From positions 496,001-560,000 of the forward strand of contig NZ_LZEX01000001.1 of assembly GCF_001676055.1 (NCBI RefSeq): a DNA stretch of 64,000 nt, given 5' to 3'. Position 1 is the stretch's first letter. The number at the start of each line of letters is the position of its first letter. The notes beneath the pieces were generated by a model. That model ran no database searches and was not told where the DNA came from. It saw only the letters and a program-made list of their open reading frames with translations. Below are positions 50,338-59,471 of the stretch, one piece after another. The DNA comes from Morganella psychrotolerans (GTDB taxonomy: Bacteria > Pseudomonadota > Gammaproteobacteria > Enterobacterales > Enterobacteriaceae). A program made the translations under genes and the position numbers.

Positions 50338-50943
50338 ATGAAGCTTTCTTTATCTGCCATCAGCGCGCTGACACTCTCTTCGCTGCTGCTCCCTGTCCTC
50401 CCGGCCCTGGCTCAGGAACAGGTCACATCAAAAAGTGACAACATCACAAGTGAAGCACCTGCTTCTGAAGGGCTGTGGGATACCTTTAAACGCAACGTAT
50501 CCCGGACCTGGGATTCAGATCAATATGATGTGTATGTGCCGTTCTGGACATGGCATAACAGACTGACCTACGACAAAGAAAAAACAGATAGCTATAATGA
50601 AAAGCCATGGGGCGCCGGCTTTGGTAAATCCTATTATGATGATGATAATGACTGGCATGCGTTATATGCCATGGCATTTAAAGATTCACACAATAAATGG
50701 GAGCCGATTGTGGGTTACGGCTTCCAGAAGATGTGGACACCAAACGGTCTCGGCGGATTTAAAGCCGGTGCCGGTTTTACCCTGGCAGTAACTGCACGGG
50801 ATGATTATCACTACATCCCGATTCCGGTACCTTTGCCGTTGGCATCGATTGAATATAACCGCCTTGCCATTCAGGCCACTTATATTCCCGGCACATACAA
50901 TAACGGTAACGTATTGTTTATGTGGGCGCGCTGGCAGTTCTGA
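50338..50943 (+). CDS. pagP: Lipid A palmitoyltransferase PagP
   Basis: An outer membrane beta-barrel enzyme that moves palmitate from phospholipid to lipid A, giving resistance to cationic peptides. The 201-residue protein has a signal peptide ending ALA (23-25). The catalytic residues are His73 ([12 protein letters not shown]) and Asp116-Ser117 ([11 protein letters not shown]). The C-terminus ends in aromatic FMWARWQF, as usual for a barrel. In relatives pagP is under PhoP control. It ends at a perfect palindromic terminator. Confidence 0.95.
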   Translation: MKLSLSAISALTLSSLLLPVLPALAQEQVTSKSDNITSEAPASEGLWDTFKRNVSRTWDSDQYDVYVPFWTWHNRLTYDKEKTDSYNEKPWGAGFGKSYYDDDNDWHALYAMAFKDSHNKWEPIVGYGFQKMWTPNGLGGFKAGAGFTLAVTARDDYHYIPIPVPLPLASIEYNRLAIQATYIPGTYNNGNVLFMWARWQF

Positions 50944-50976
50944 TAGTTCGTATATTCTGTCTGTCACATACATAAA

Positions 50977-51004
50977 GAAACCGGGGAATTCCCCGGTTTC
51001 TTTA
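50977..51004 (+). terminator. Terminator after pagP
   Basis: Arms of ten bases around AATT (50977-51000), then TTTATT. Confidence 0.85.
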
Positions 51005-51010
51005 TTGCTT

Positions 51011-51134
51011 ATACCCAACGTCATTCAAGATGCAGGAAGGCGGCAAGGGAAGACTGACGGGGAGCATACATAAGTATGTGACCCGGCGGGCTTCATGCTG
51101 CCAACAAACCTGCAGTTTGAATGAATAAGGGTAT
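51011..51134 (+). repeat. Full-length palindromic miniature repeat, 124 bases
   Basis: Starts ATACCCAACGTCATTCAAGA and ends in CCTGCAGTTTGAATGAATAA plus GGGTAT. The core includes AGGCGGCAAGGGAAGACTGA and GGGGAGCATACATAAGTATG. Its last base coincides with the last base of the permease gene's stop codon. Confidence 0.9.
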
Positions 51135-52534
51135 TATATTTTGCTTGCCCGGCGGCGCTCGTAATAGCGATAAGCCAGCCAGAGAAAGGCTATCCAGAAC
51201 GGCAGCAGAATAACCGATATCCGCAAGTTATCCATCAGCGCTATCAATACGAGGATAAAGGCGAGGAATGCCAGGCAAATATAGTTTCCCCACGGATACC
51301 ACAGCGCTTTGAAGAACGGCTCCACGCCCTCTTTTATCTTCGCCTGACGGAATTTCAGGTTGGAGATACAGATCATAATCCAGTTAATCACCAGCGTTGT
51401 CACCACCAGCGACATCAGCAGAGAAAATGCCTCTTTCGGTAACAGATAGTTGATAAGGATCCCGGCTGAGGTAACCAGCCCTGAGAGCATAATCGAGTTC
51501 ACCGGCACGCCGCGCGGCGTGACATTTTTCAGAAATGAAGGTGCATTACCCTGACGCGCCAGGCTGTAAAGCATCCTGCTGTTACTGTACACACCACTGT
51601 TATACACAGAGAGTGCCGCTGTCAGTACCACGACATTAAGTGCGTGCGCTATCCAGAAATTAATATTTCCCTGCGACGAATCTGCCGTCCCGAACGCATG
51701 GCCTATTTCACGGAAAATAAGCACAAACGGGCTGACATCTTCGACAATTTTCGTCCACGGATAAAGCGACAGAATAACGGCAATCGAGCCGATATAGAAA
51801 ATAAGGATACGGTAAACAACCTGGTTTACCGCTTTAGGGATGCTGTAGCGGGGATTTTCCGCTTCTGCTGCCGCCAGTCCGACCAGCTCAAGCCCGCCGA
51901 AGGAGAACATAATAATGGCCATGGCAAAAATCAGCCCTTTCCAGCCATTAGGCATAAATCCGCCCAGTTCCCAGAGATTGGTCACAGACGCCTGCGGCCC
52001 GCCGGTGTCGCTGAGTAACAGCCAGGCACCAAACAGGATCATACCAAGGATCGCCACGACTTTTATCATGGCAAACCAGAATTCAGTTTCCCCGTAAACT
52101 TTAACGTTCACGAGATTTATCAGGTTTATCAGTACAAAGAAGACCGCCGCAGATACCCAGGTCGGTACATCCCACCAGAAATTGATGTATTTACCAACAG
52201 CGGTCAGTTCAGCCATGCCCACCAGCACAAACATCGCCCAGTAGTTCCAGCCGGATAAAAACCCGGCGAATCCGCACCAGTATTTATGGGCAAAGTGACT
52301 AAATGAACCGGCAACCGGCTCTTCCGCCACCATTTCACCGAGCTGGCGCATGATAAGAAATGCAATAAATCCGGCTACTGCATAGCCGAGCAGGACGGAA
52401 GGCCCTGCCATCTGAATCGTTTCTGCGGTTCCCAGGAACAGGCCTGTACCAACAGCACCACCCAGTGCAATAAGCTGTATATGTCTGTTTTTTAAACCGC
52501 GCTTGAGCGTCTGCTCTTGCTGTACCTCTGACAT
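51134..52534 (-). CDS. Aromatic amino acid permease, PheP/AroP type
   Basis: A 466-residue APC-superfamily transporter with 12 membrane helices. LKRGLKNRHIQLIALGGAVG and the block EEPVAGSFSHFAHKYW are shared by AroP and PheP. The regions VYNSGVYSNSRMLYSLARQG and YPWGNYICLAFLAFILVLI are closer to PheP, so phenylalanine uptake is the best guess. A loop around TADSSQGNINFW is longer than in E. coli PheP or AroP. Start at 52534 has AGAGG 5 bases upstream; the ATG at 52555 has none. Confidence 0.88.
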   Translation of the reverse strand: MSEVQQEQTLKRGLKNRHIQLIALGGAVGTGLFLGTAETIQMAGPSVLLGYAVAGFIAFLIMRQLGEMVAEEPVAGSFSHFAHKYWCGFAGFLSGWNYWAMFVLVGMAELTAVGKYINFWWDVPTWVSAAVFFVLINLINLVNVKVYGETEFWFAMIKVVAILGMILFGAWLLLSDTGGPQASVTNLWELGGFMPNGWKGLIFAMAIIMFSFGGLELVGLAAAEAENPRYSIPKAVNQVVYRILIFYIGSIAVILSLYPWTKIVEDVSPFVLIFREIGHAFGTADSSQGNINFWIAHALNVVVLTAALSVYNSGVYSNSRMLYSLARQGNAPSFLKNVTPRGVPVNSIMLSGLVTSAGILINYLLPKEAFSLLMSLVVTTLVINWIMICISNLKFRQAKIKEGVEPFFKALWYPWGNYICLAFLAFILVLIALMDNLRISVILLPFWIAFLWLAYRYYERRRASKI

Positions 52535-52683
52535 TTTATCCTCTGTAACGGCCATATTATTATACTGAACGATGCGTCCGGCGCGCCGTTGAACGGCGCA
52601 AAAGTTTAAGGCCGTTATTAAAACATCATTTCACTGACTTGAATACCGTTAACAACAAGATAATCAGAGGGAAAAGGCAGACA

Positions 52684-52831
52684 TCACCCCTTATCAGACG
52701 GGATAAATTTTGTAATTTCGCAGATCCCCAACATAAAATCCTCACGCTGATCACAGTACTTGTCCAGTGCCGCGATATAAAAAAAATACACCTGCAACAA
52801 TAAGCAGCAAGATAATCACGGTTTTCTTCAT
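52684..52831 (-). pseudogene. mgrB: PhoPQ feedback inhibitor MgrB, frameshift in a T8 tract
   Basis: Reading the minus strand from the ATG at 52831 (ribosome site AGGTGAG just upstream) gives KKTVIILLLIVAGVFF, a membrane helix. A run of eight T (plus-strand A 52779-52786) then throws the frame off to a stop after VL. With seven T it continues YIAALDKYCDQREDFMLGIC and EITKFIPSDKG, 48 residues in all. This matches MgrB: Cys26-Asp-Gln, Gly-Ile-Cys37, and FIP at the end. MgrB sits in the inner membrane and inhibits PhoQ; loss raises PhoP-regulated lipid A modification. A perfect -10 TATAAT lies at 52858-52853. Confidence 0.88.
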
Positions 52832-52852
52832 TTCTCACCTATTTTCATCTGA

Positions 52853-52858
52853 ATTATA
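52853..52858 (-). promoter_or_regulatory. -10 element of mgrB
   Basis: TATAAT on the minus strand, 22 bases before the ATG. No good -35 at 17 bases (CATAAC), as expected for an activator-dependent promoter such as one driven by PhoP; I do not see a convincing PhoP box. Confidence 0.55.
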
Positions 52859-52977
52859 CCCGTTAAAAAGATTTAGTTATGTTACCAGTCTGATACATAT
52901 ATACGCAGACTGAACGTGGCGTTTCACAAAAAATCATGCCGGCCCGCAGAAAGTGCCTAAACAGATAACGCCCTGTT

Positions 52978-53005
52978 TTGTCATAATGAAATAAACTTGT
53001 ATACT
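52978..53005 (+). promoter_or_regulatory. Promoter of the AraC-type regulator gene
   Basis: TTGTCA (52978-52983), 16 bases, TATACT (53000-53005); start expected near 53012, about 25 bases before the ATG. Confidence 0.65.
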
Positions 53006-53036
53006 TGAAAAACCCTGAAACTGAGTCGAAATCGTA

Positions 53037-53420
53037 ATGCTGCAAGATAATCATATAGCACTGGTGTGCGCCCTTAGTAAGTGGATAGAAAACCATCCGG
53101 GCCGCGTTATCCATCTTGAAGAAGTGGCTGCCTATTCCGGGTACTCCCTCTGGCACATGCAGAAAATCTTCAAAGAAGTTGCCGGCATTTCTCTCGGCAA
53201 ATATATTCGTCAGCGCCGTCTTGCCGGTGCAGTCACTGCTTTGCGCCGCAGTGAGCAGACTATCTTTGATATCGCACTGGATTTCGGTTTCGGGTCGCAA
53301 TCTCACTTTACCTATATGTTCCGCAAAGAATATAACATCACTCCCTACGACTACCGTCAGAATCCTGAGATTGAGTTAGATATCAAAGAACCCTGGCATT
53401 TCACTCACGACTGTAACTAA
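53037..53420 (+). CDS. Small AraC-family regulator (MarA/SoxS/PqrA type)
   Basis: A 127-residue protein that is only the two-HTH DNA-binding domain, like MarA, SoxS, RamA and PqrA. The first HTH is HLEEVAAYSGYSLWHMQKIFKEVAG and the second DIALDFGFGSQSHFTYMFRKEYNITPYDYR. Such regulators activate efflux and stress genes when their own level rises. It carries no ligand domain, so control must be at transcription or by proteolysis. Divergent from mgrB. Confidence 0.88.
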   Translation: MLQDNHIALVCALSKWIENHPGRVIHLEEVAAYSGYSLWHMQKIFKEVAGISLGKYIRQRRLAGAVTALRRSEQTIFDIALDFGFGSQSHFTYMFRKEYNITPYDYRQNPEIELDIKEPWHFTHDCN

Positions 53421-53656
53421 GGCAACTTAAACAATTAATAACAGAATTATATTTAGTTATATGATTTTGGATTTTGTATTTAGTGTGTGTATTTAAAGGA
53501 TAAAAGGTCGCCTGTCTGCGCGATTACCATGTTCTTCTCTGCTTTTAAAGGTAATGGCGATATCACGCGGCAACCGGAAGGCGTTATTGACATGTCCTCT
53601 GAATGGCGGCATAACATTTTAATTCTTTAAAGTTGTCACTGTTTTCAGGAGATTGC

Positions 53657-54463
53657 ATGTCCGTAAAACTTATCGCCATTGATCTGGATGGCACTCTGCT
53701 TAATTCTTATCACCAGATAACCCCTGCCGTCAGTGCCGAAGTCAGTCGCGCAAAAGAAAAAGGGCTGCATATCATTCTGACCTCCGGACGCCCGTTTAAC
53801 GGGATCCTGCCGTATCTCACTGAACTGGGACTGAATAAAGAGAACTGTTATTGCATCAGTAATAACGGCGCGGTTATTCATGAGGCACAAACCGGGGATC
53901 CGGTGATGGAAACACTGATGGATTTTGAGGATTACCGCTATTTTGAGTCACTGGCACGGGAGATAAATGTCCATTTCCATGTACTGAGCAGCAATGAAAT
54001 GTACACCGCCAACCGGGATATCAGTTATTACACACTGATGGATGCTTATCTGACGCAAACTCAGCTGAATTACCGTCCGTCGGCAGAAATGGACAGCGAC
54101 ATGATGTTCAGTAAATTTATGATGATAGATAACCCGGTCCGGCTGAATGAAGCGGCGGGGTTTATTCCGCAGGTTTCCTTCGATAACTACAATATTCTGC
54201 GGACCGCCCCGCATTTTGTGGAAATTTCCGCAAAAAATGCCACCAAAGGGAACGCGGTTGCGCTTATTACTGAAAAACTGGGGCTGACACCGGACAAAGT
54301 GATGTGCATCGGTGATCAGAATAATGATATTTCCATGCTGGAATATGCCGGTGTCGGCGTTGCGATGGGTAATGCCGCAGATCATATTAAGCAAAAAGCC
54401 GGTTTTGTGGCCACGACAAATGATGACGATGGCGTGGCTGTCGCGATACAAAAATTTGTCTGA
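53657..54463 (+). CDS. yidA: Sugar-phosphatase YidA, HAD-IIB (Cof) family
   Basis: A 268-residue HAD phosphatase. Motif I IDLDGTLLN gives the nucleophile and acid aspartates; motif II is LTSGRPF; motif IV is GDQNNDISML. The block YTANRDISYYTLMDAYL is shared with E. coli YidA (270 residues), which acts on sugar phosphates. Start at 53657 is chosen for CAGGAG upstream; the frame opens at 53633. Confidence 0.93.
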   Translation: MSVKLIAIDLDGTLLNSYHQITPAVSAEVSRAKEKGLHIILTSGRPFNGILPYLTELGLNKENCYCISNNGAVIHEAQTGDPVMETLMDFEDYRYFESLAREINVHFHVLSSNEMYTANRDISYYTLMDAYLTQTQLNYRPSAEMDSDMMFSKFMMIDNPVRLNEAAGFIPQVSFDNYNILRTAPHFVEISAKNATKGNAVALITEKLGLTPDKVMCIGDQNNDISMLEYAGVGVAMGNAADHIKQKAGFVATTNDDDGVAVAIQKFV

Positions 54464-54500
54464 CCGAAATTGAATGTGTTCAGATGCGCCATGGCACTTA

Positions 54501-54528
54501 CAGGGTAATGACAAAAAACATTACCCTG
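54501..54528. terminator. Hairpin after yidA
   Basis: Perfect 10-bp stem CAGGGTAATG/CATTACCCTG with an A-rich 8-base loop. No T run follows, since a repeat fragment joins directly, so termination is uncertain. Confidence 0.5.
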
Positions 54529-54623
54529 TAGTTTGAATGAATAAGGGTGTATACCCAACGTCATTCAGGATGCAGGCAGGCTGAGCGAAGCCAACGAACC
54601 TGCAGTTTGAATGAATAAGGGTA
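54527..54623 (+). repeat. Two miniature repeat copies in tandem
   Basis: A right-end fragment (54527-54550, ending AATAAGGGTGT) is directly followed by a 73-base shortened copy (54551-54623) with both ends. The array ends three bases before the amiD stop codon. Confidence 0.8.
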
Positions 54624-54626
54624 ATA

Positions 54627-55460
54627 TTATTTAGAGCCATAACGGTAAATTAATGCCTTCGCCCGCGCCAGTGTATCGGCATCCGCAGCACCATTCACTT
54701 TATCGGATCGGAAATGCATCTGGAACGCCTTAATAACATTGCGGGTTTTCCCGTCCATTTTACCGGTTACCGCGATATCATAACCATACTGTTTCAGCGC
54801 CTGCTGTAACTCACGGACATTTATCTTATCTGACGGATGACGTCCGGCAAGAAAGCGCTGTACATCGCGTGTTTCAGGCCAGGCACCTATTCCGCGCTTT
54901 GCCAGATATTCCCACGGAAACATCGGCCCCGGATCCAGTTTACGCTGTGGCGCAATATCACTGTGTCCCACAACATTTTCAGGGCGGATATTATGACGCG
55001 CAATAACATCCTGAGCCAGCTTCACAATCAGGTCAATTTGCGCGGTCTGATACGGCAGCCAGCGCTGACCGACGGATAATTTTTCCACACCGAGGTTTAC
55101 AATCTCAACACCAATGGAGTTTTTATTCAGACTGGTGTCTCCCCGCCAGTAACTTTTTCCGGCGTGCCATGCCTCGCTGCCTTCGGGGATCAGCTGTATT
55201 ACCACCGGCTTGCCGTCACGCTGCACAGGTATTGTCGGCACCAGATACTGCACACTCACTCCCCCCGCAGTCAGCACACGCAATGATGCCTCATCATTAA
55301 GCGCGGTATAATGAAAAACGAGATAATTATTGGGTTTTGACAGCCACGGCTCTTTGATATTCCGCGGATCGACAATAAAATCACCGCGATCAATAAAATG
55401 ACTCTGATTACTGCATCCTGTTAATACCAGCGCACACACTAAACACACATAACGCCACAT
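54627..55460 (-). CDS. amiD: N-acetylmuramoyl-L-alanine amidase AmiD
   Basis: A zinc amidase that cuts anhydro-muropeptides, anchored as a lipoprotein. At 277 residues (E. coli 276) it has lipobox LTGC (Cys16). The N-terminal Amidase_2 domain has zinc ligands His50 (LVFHYTA), His166 and Asp176 (GHSDIAPQRKLDPGP). The C-terminal part is a peptidoglycan-binding domain (ELQQALKQYGYDIAVTGKMD). Start at 55460 (MWRYVCLVC) is preferred for AAGG upstream; frame open to 55481. Confidence 0.95.
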   Translation of the reverse strand: MWRYVCLVCALVLTGCSNQSHFIDRGDFIVDPRNIKEPWLSKPNNYLVFHYTALNDEASLRVLTAGGVSVQYLVPTIPVQRDGKPVVIQLIPEGSEAWHAGKSYWRGDTSLNKNSIGVEIVNLGVEKLSVGQRWLPYQTAQIDLIVKLAQDVIARHNIRPENVVGHSDIAPQRKLDPGPMFPWEYLAKRGIGAWPETRDVQRFLAGRHPSDKINVRELQQALKQYGYDIAVTGKMDGKTRNVIKAFQMHFRSDKVNGAADADTLARAKALIYRYGSK

Positions 55461-55667
55461 CTTTTTTACCTTGTAAAACAAAATGTTATCTTACCCGGTA
55501 TTGTTACCGGCACTGCGGATCTGTCCCGTCGGTATAACTCACATATTATAATAACAAGGAAAGTATCATTGCGGTGTATTATGACGACTTCACGGCCCGG
55601 GCGCTATGCCCTGAAAGCAGGATCAACGGATGTTTTTACTGCTGTTTTTGTTCATACGGAGATTAAA

Positions 55668-56279
55668 ATGGATATTTATACCTACCCGAAATCACGCTCT
55701 ATCCGCGCAACATGGGTGGCTGAAGAACTTGGCCTTGATTATCAGTGCCACTTTGTCAATGTGCTATCTGCGACAAAACATACGCCCGGAAAAAATAAAA
55801 AAGTCCCTGCATTGATTGACGGAGATATGGTTATCTTCGAATCATCTGCTATTTGTATTTATCTGGCACAAGCCTATGGTAACGGGCAGCTTTATCCGCA
55901 GGATTTGCGCAAACAAGCCATGGTTAATCAGTGGCTGGCCTATATTATTTCAGAGTTGGAAGCCCCGCTCTGGACTATTCTCAAACATGCGGTTGTCTGG
56001 CCGGAAGCCTTACGCAAACCCGCGCTGATTGAACCGGCTAAAGCTGACTTTTTGCGTGCCATCTCACTGATTGAACAAGAGATCAACGGAAAAACATGGC
56101 TATGCAATGATACTTTTTCTGTCGCCGATATCTTTCTGTTTCATATATCACGCTGGGCAACAACGCTGGGCCTGCCGCTATCTGAAACACTGACACACTA
56201 TGTTGCCGCACTTGAGACGCGCCCGGCATTGCACCGCGCCCGTCTGCGGGAAGAAGCTGCGGCAAACACCGCAGGCTAA
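55668..56279 (+). CDS. Glutathione S-transferase family protein
   Basis: A 203-residue GST with an N-terminal thioredoxin-like domain (MDIYTYPKSRSIRATWVAEELG; KKVPALIDGDMVIFESSAICIYL with the cis-Pro and Glu-Ser glutathione contacts) and an all-helical C-terminal domain (NDTFSVADIFLFHISRW). The substrate is unknown. Start at 55668 is chosen for GGAG upstream; the frame is open from 55569. Confidence 0.88.
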   Translation: MDIYTYPKSRSIRATWVAEELGLDYQCHFVNVLSATKHTPGKNKKVPALIDGDMVIFESSAICIYLAQAYGNGQLYPQDLRKQAMVNQWLAYIISELEAPLWTILKHAVVWPEALRKPALIEPAKADFLRAISLIEQEINGKTWLCNDTFSVADIFLFHISRWATTLGLPLSETLTHYVAALETRPALHRARLREEAAANTAG

Positions 56280-56323
56280 TCATAACCACCCGCAGCTGCG
56301 GGTATCTTTACTTATATTCGTAT

Positions 56324-56974
56324 TTATTGCCTGTCCGGATTTTCCGTAAGATCATACTGCTGCGATGCGGCTGTTAACGCCGCGATATCAGAGGCACAAA
56401 TCAGTGCTTTGAGTGCGGTAAATTTATCTTCCGGCCAGTCATACAGTGCCAGCGCCTTTAATTCCCGGATAGTGTCATCATCAAACCGGTAACGAATTAA
56501 TGTTGCCGGATTGCCGCCGACAACCGCATACGGCGGCACATCACGGACAACCACACTGTTTGCTGCAATAATCGCGCCCTCGCCAACCGTCACACCGGGC
56601 ATTATCATCGCCCGCATACCAATCCAGGCACCGTCACCGACATGCGTATCACCTTTGCCGATATACGCGGCATCAATAACATCCTCAAACGGATAAAGGC
56701 TGAACCAATCATGGCGGTGTGTATGATTACCGCCCATCAGGATCACGGCTTCGGCTCCGATGCAGACATAATCACCGATGTATAATTTGTCGACATCCCA
56801 ACTCAGCTGCCAGTCACGGCTGACATCATCGCCCTGTAAATAGCGGACAACCGAGCCCTCAAAACCGTTATCCCAACAATCGCTGTAATAACTGTGGGTG
56901 CCTTTAATATGGATATTCGGGTTAGTCACGGTTTCATGTAACCGCTCACAGACGGACCAATGTTTCTGTTTCAT
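56324..56974 (-). CDS. CatB/Vat-type xenobiotic acetyltransferase
   Basis: A 216-residue left-handed beta-helix acetyltransferase. NPNIHIKGTHSYYSDC at the start, the catalytic-loop GGNHTHRHDWFSLYPF and hexapeptide repeats (IGKGDTHVGDGAWIGMRAMI, PGVTVGEGAIIAANSVV, YAVVGGNPATLIR) are typical of the CatB chloramphenicol and Vat streptogramin families. Chromosomal members often give little or no resistance, so the substrate is open. Start at 56974 (MKQKHWSV) preferred over GTG at 56986. Confidence 0.87.
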   Translation of the reverse strand: MKQKHWSVCERLHETVTNPNIHIKGTHSYYSDCWDNGFEGSVVRYLQGDDVSRDWQLSWDVDKLYIGDYVCIGAEAVILMGGNHTHRHDWFSLYPFEDVIDAAYIGKGDTHVGDGAWIGMRAMIMPGVTVGEGAIIAANSVVVRDVPPYAVVGGNPATLIRYRFDDDTIRELKALALYDWPEDKFTALKALICASDIAALTAASQQYDLTENPDRQ

Positions 56975-57107
56975 GGTAAATCTCACTAATAATCAGACAA
57001 TTACCACAGAACGCTGTTCTATGGTGATGTATTCACGTTCAAAACACATCACTCCGGGCAATGATTGCCCGCTTCAGACGCAGATTTTTCATCACAGTCT
57101 CCGTTTG

Positions 57108-57131
57108 TAAAAACACCCGCCGAAGCGGGTG
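57108..57131 (-). terminator. Terminator after alsT
   Basis: Stem CACCCGC/GCGGGTG with a TTCG tetraloop on the minus strand, followed by five T. Confidence 0.85.
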
Positions 57132-57158
57132 CAAAAGAAACGTTTCTGACTATCTCAG

Positions 57159-58613
57159 CTAATTGGCTTTCTGTTCAACCAGCGGATCGGGAGCATCTTC
57201 CCAGATACCATCCTCAACCTGCTTTTGGATTTCAGGGTAAAGATTGATGTCAAAATGCGGTAATTTTCCCGCTTTGCGCTGTTGGTTATAATCTTTTGCC
57301 AGCTTAAATGCAACGCCGGACAGCAGCAGAATCGCAATCAGATTAGTCATGGCCATCAGTCCCATCGAGAAATCTGCCATTTTCCAGACTAACGGCATTT
57401 CCGATAAAGCGCCAAACATGACCATTCCCAGAGCCGCCAGCCGCAGGACAAAAAGCCCTTTAGTGTGTTTATGCTCAAGGAAAACCATATTGCTCTCTGC
57501 ATATGCATAGTTTGCAATAATCGAAGTGAACGCAAAAAAGAAGATAGCCACCGCGACAAAAATCGCGCCCCAGTCACCAATCACCGAGCTGAGCGCCAGC
57601 TGTGTGATTTCAATGCCGTTCACCTGATCAGGCGGGTTATCCAGTACGCCTGACGACAAAATAATAATCGCCGTCGCACTGCAAATCACAATGGTATCCA
57701 TAAAGACACCCAGCATCTGGACATAGCCCTGAGCCACAGGATGTGGCGGAAACGGTGCCGCCGATGCTGCTGCATTCGGTGCCGAACCCATACCGGCCTC
57801 ATTAGAGAACAACCCGCGCTGCACACCATTAATCATCGCCTGTGCCACACCATAACCCACCGCTCCGGATACCGCTTCCTGCAAACCAAACGCACTTTTT
57901 ATGATAAGCATGAATATTTCCGGCAGACGCTCGGCATAATGCCCCATCACCCAGAACGCGAGGATCAGATAAGCCACCGCCATTACAGGCACAACTAACT
58001 CAGCTACCCGGGCAATAGAACGAATACCACCGAAAATAATGATCCCGCAAAGTACCACCAGCCCGATACCGACATACCCCGCATCTGCACCAAATGCCAT
58101 TTTGGATGCCTGCGCAATGGAGTTAGCCTGAACGGCATTAAATACCAGTCCGAATGCGATAATAAGAAGAACAGAGAACAGCACGCCCATCCAGCGGGCT
58201 TTCAGCCCCCGTTCCATATAATAGGCAGGCCCGCCACGGTAGTTTCCCTGATCGTCCCGTGTTTTATAAAGTTGCGCCAGTGTACTTTCAATAAATGAGG
58301 TCGCCATACCGATCAATGCGACCACCCACATCCAGAAAATAGCCCCCGGACCGCCTGCTGTAAGTGCGATTGCAACACCGGTCAGATTTCCGGTACCAAC
58401 CCTGGCAGCCAGGCTGGTACACAGCGCCTGAAATGGCGATATGCCGGATTTATCCGATTTCTTACTGTGCTTTAACACACTGAACATATGTCCGAAGTGA
58501 CGGAATTGGATAAATCCGGTACGGACAGTAAAATACAATCCGACGCCAAGTAATAAATAGATGAGCAGGTGGTTCCAAAGCAGTCCGTTTAACGTATTAA
58601 TTATGTCGGTCAA
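57159..58613 (-). CDS. alsT: Sodium:alanine/glycine symporter (AgcS family)
   Basis: A 484-residue transporter of about ten membrane helices. The AgcS signature is visible in SLAARVGTGNLTGVAIALTA and GGPGAIFWMWV; FSNEAGMGSAPNAAA is another conserved block. It imports alanine or glycine with sodium. It is close in sequence type to E. coli YaaJ. Start at 58613. The gene has an AT-rich region upstream with no operator that I recognise. Confidence 0.93.
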   Translation of the reverse strand: MTDIINTLNGLLWNHLLIYLLLGVGLYFTVRTGFIQFRHFGHMFSVLKHSKKSDKSGISPFQALCTSLAARVGTGNLTGVAIALTAGGPGAIFWMWVVALIGMATSFIESTLAQLYKTRDDQGNYRGGPAYYMERGLKARWMGVLFSVLLIIAFGLVFNAVQANSIAQASKMAFGADAGYVGIGLVVLCGIIIFGGIRSIARVAELVVPVMAVAYLILAFWVMGHYAERLPEIFMLIIKSAFGLQEAVSGAVGYGVAQAMINGVQRGLFSNEAGMGSAPNAAASAAPFPPHPVAQGYVQMLGVFMDTIVICSATAIIILSSGVLDNPPDQVNGIEITQLALSSVIGDWGAIFVAVAIFFFAFTSIIANYAYAESNMVFLEHKHTKGLFVLRLAALGMVMFGALSEMPLVWKMADFSMGLMAMTNLIAILLLSGVAFKLAKDYNQQRKAGKLPHFDINLYPEIQKQVEDGIWEDAPDPLVEQKAN

Positions 58614-59248
58614 AGTTATACCTCTTTATATTGCTATGGCAGGTTTTCGGCAAATAAATGCCTTAACGAATGACAGGTAATATAGGTGTTGTCATCTCTG
58701 AACTATTATTATTGTTTAAAAAAAAGACACCCTCTTATTAAAAATCAACCTGACTTTACCATAAGAGTTATTTTCCTGTATATTTTTTTTATTCATTTTT
58801 TTTCGTTTTCTATTTATTCACGTTACTATTTAATGTAAATCAGGAAGCATTGAAAAACAAAGTGAGCACATGAAAATAAAATATAAATACTTTAAAAACA
58901 TACAGTTAAGTGCTGACCTGGATATATTTAGAATTATACCCCGCTACTTTCAATTTATAACCTTAATCATCAACCTACTTTATCTGAAACAGATGTTTAA
59001 TTTATTAGCATACTCATTTTGCTATTTTTATTTTATTCATTCATGTTACTTGTTATTTAAATATGACTATTAACCTTAACTCAGGTAAATCATCGCAGAC
59101 AAAAATGATTATCTTCATCCGCCATAAAACTATTTAAACAGAATTGGTAATAAAAAATTACCTTTGTATTCTCAGGACTAATTTGCCGGGGGATATATTA
59201 ACACGATTTATTTCGGATGTATTTTCAGCGATTACACATAGGGACACA

Positions 59249-59313
59249 GGTGAACAAATCACCACTTGCCGGTTCTCTGAAAGCAGAGAACAACCGGTTT
59301 GCGCCGAAACCGG
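59249..59313 (+). other. Cluster of hairpins, possible structured RNA leader
   Basis: GGTGA/TCACC (59249-59263), GTTCTCT/AGAGAAC (59272-59291) and CCGGTTT/AAACCGG (59294-59313). CCGG at 59294-59297 can also pair with CCGG at 59269-59272, so two folds compete. No RNA family assigned. Confidence 0.45.
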
Positions 59314-59443
59314 AGAGGTAAACATTGCGTTCAGGCACAAACCCGGTAAAAAATGCTTCCCGTGCAGGCAACTTTACGTTAACCTATCGCTATATAATTC
59401 GTTATATATCGAGTTGTATGCATTGCTCTTAATATATATACTT

Positions 59444-59471
59444 TTGCCGGTCAGCTGACCGGCAATTTTTT
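59444..59471 (+). terminator. Strong terminator without an upstream gene
   Basis: A near-continuous palindrome GCCGGTCAGCTGACCGGC extended by TT/AA, then seven T. A TATAAT lies at 59393-59398, so a short RNA of about 65 bases could end here. Confidence 0.7.

Noticed and set aside
52626-52838. 70-codon minus-strand frame
   Set aside because: It overlaps mgrB in another frame and its sequence has no protein-like pattern; the mgrB reading explains the region.
58870-59073. 67-codon Tyr/Phe/Ile-rich frame upstream of alsT
   Set aside because: Composition follows from the AT-rich DNA; no ribosome site.
59269-59340. Glycine riboswitch for the structured region
   Set aside because: Only two short pieces are similar; order, spacing and the downstream gene do not fit, and the symporter alsT is on the other strand and points away.
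59144-59458. 104-codon frame before the GhoT-like gene, considered as a GhoS antitoxin
   Set aside because: It shows none of the GhoS sequence and runs through the hairpins and into the terminator.
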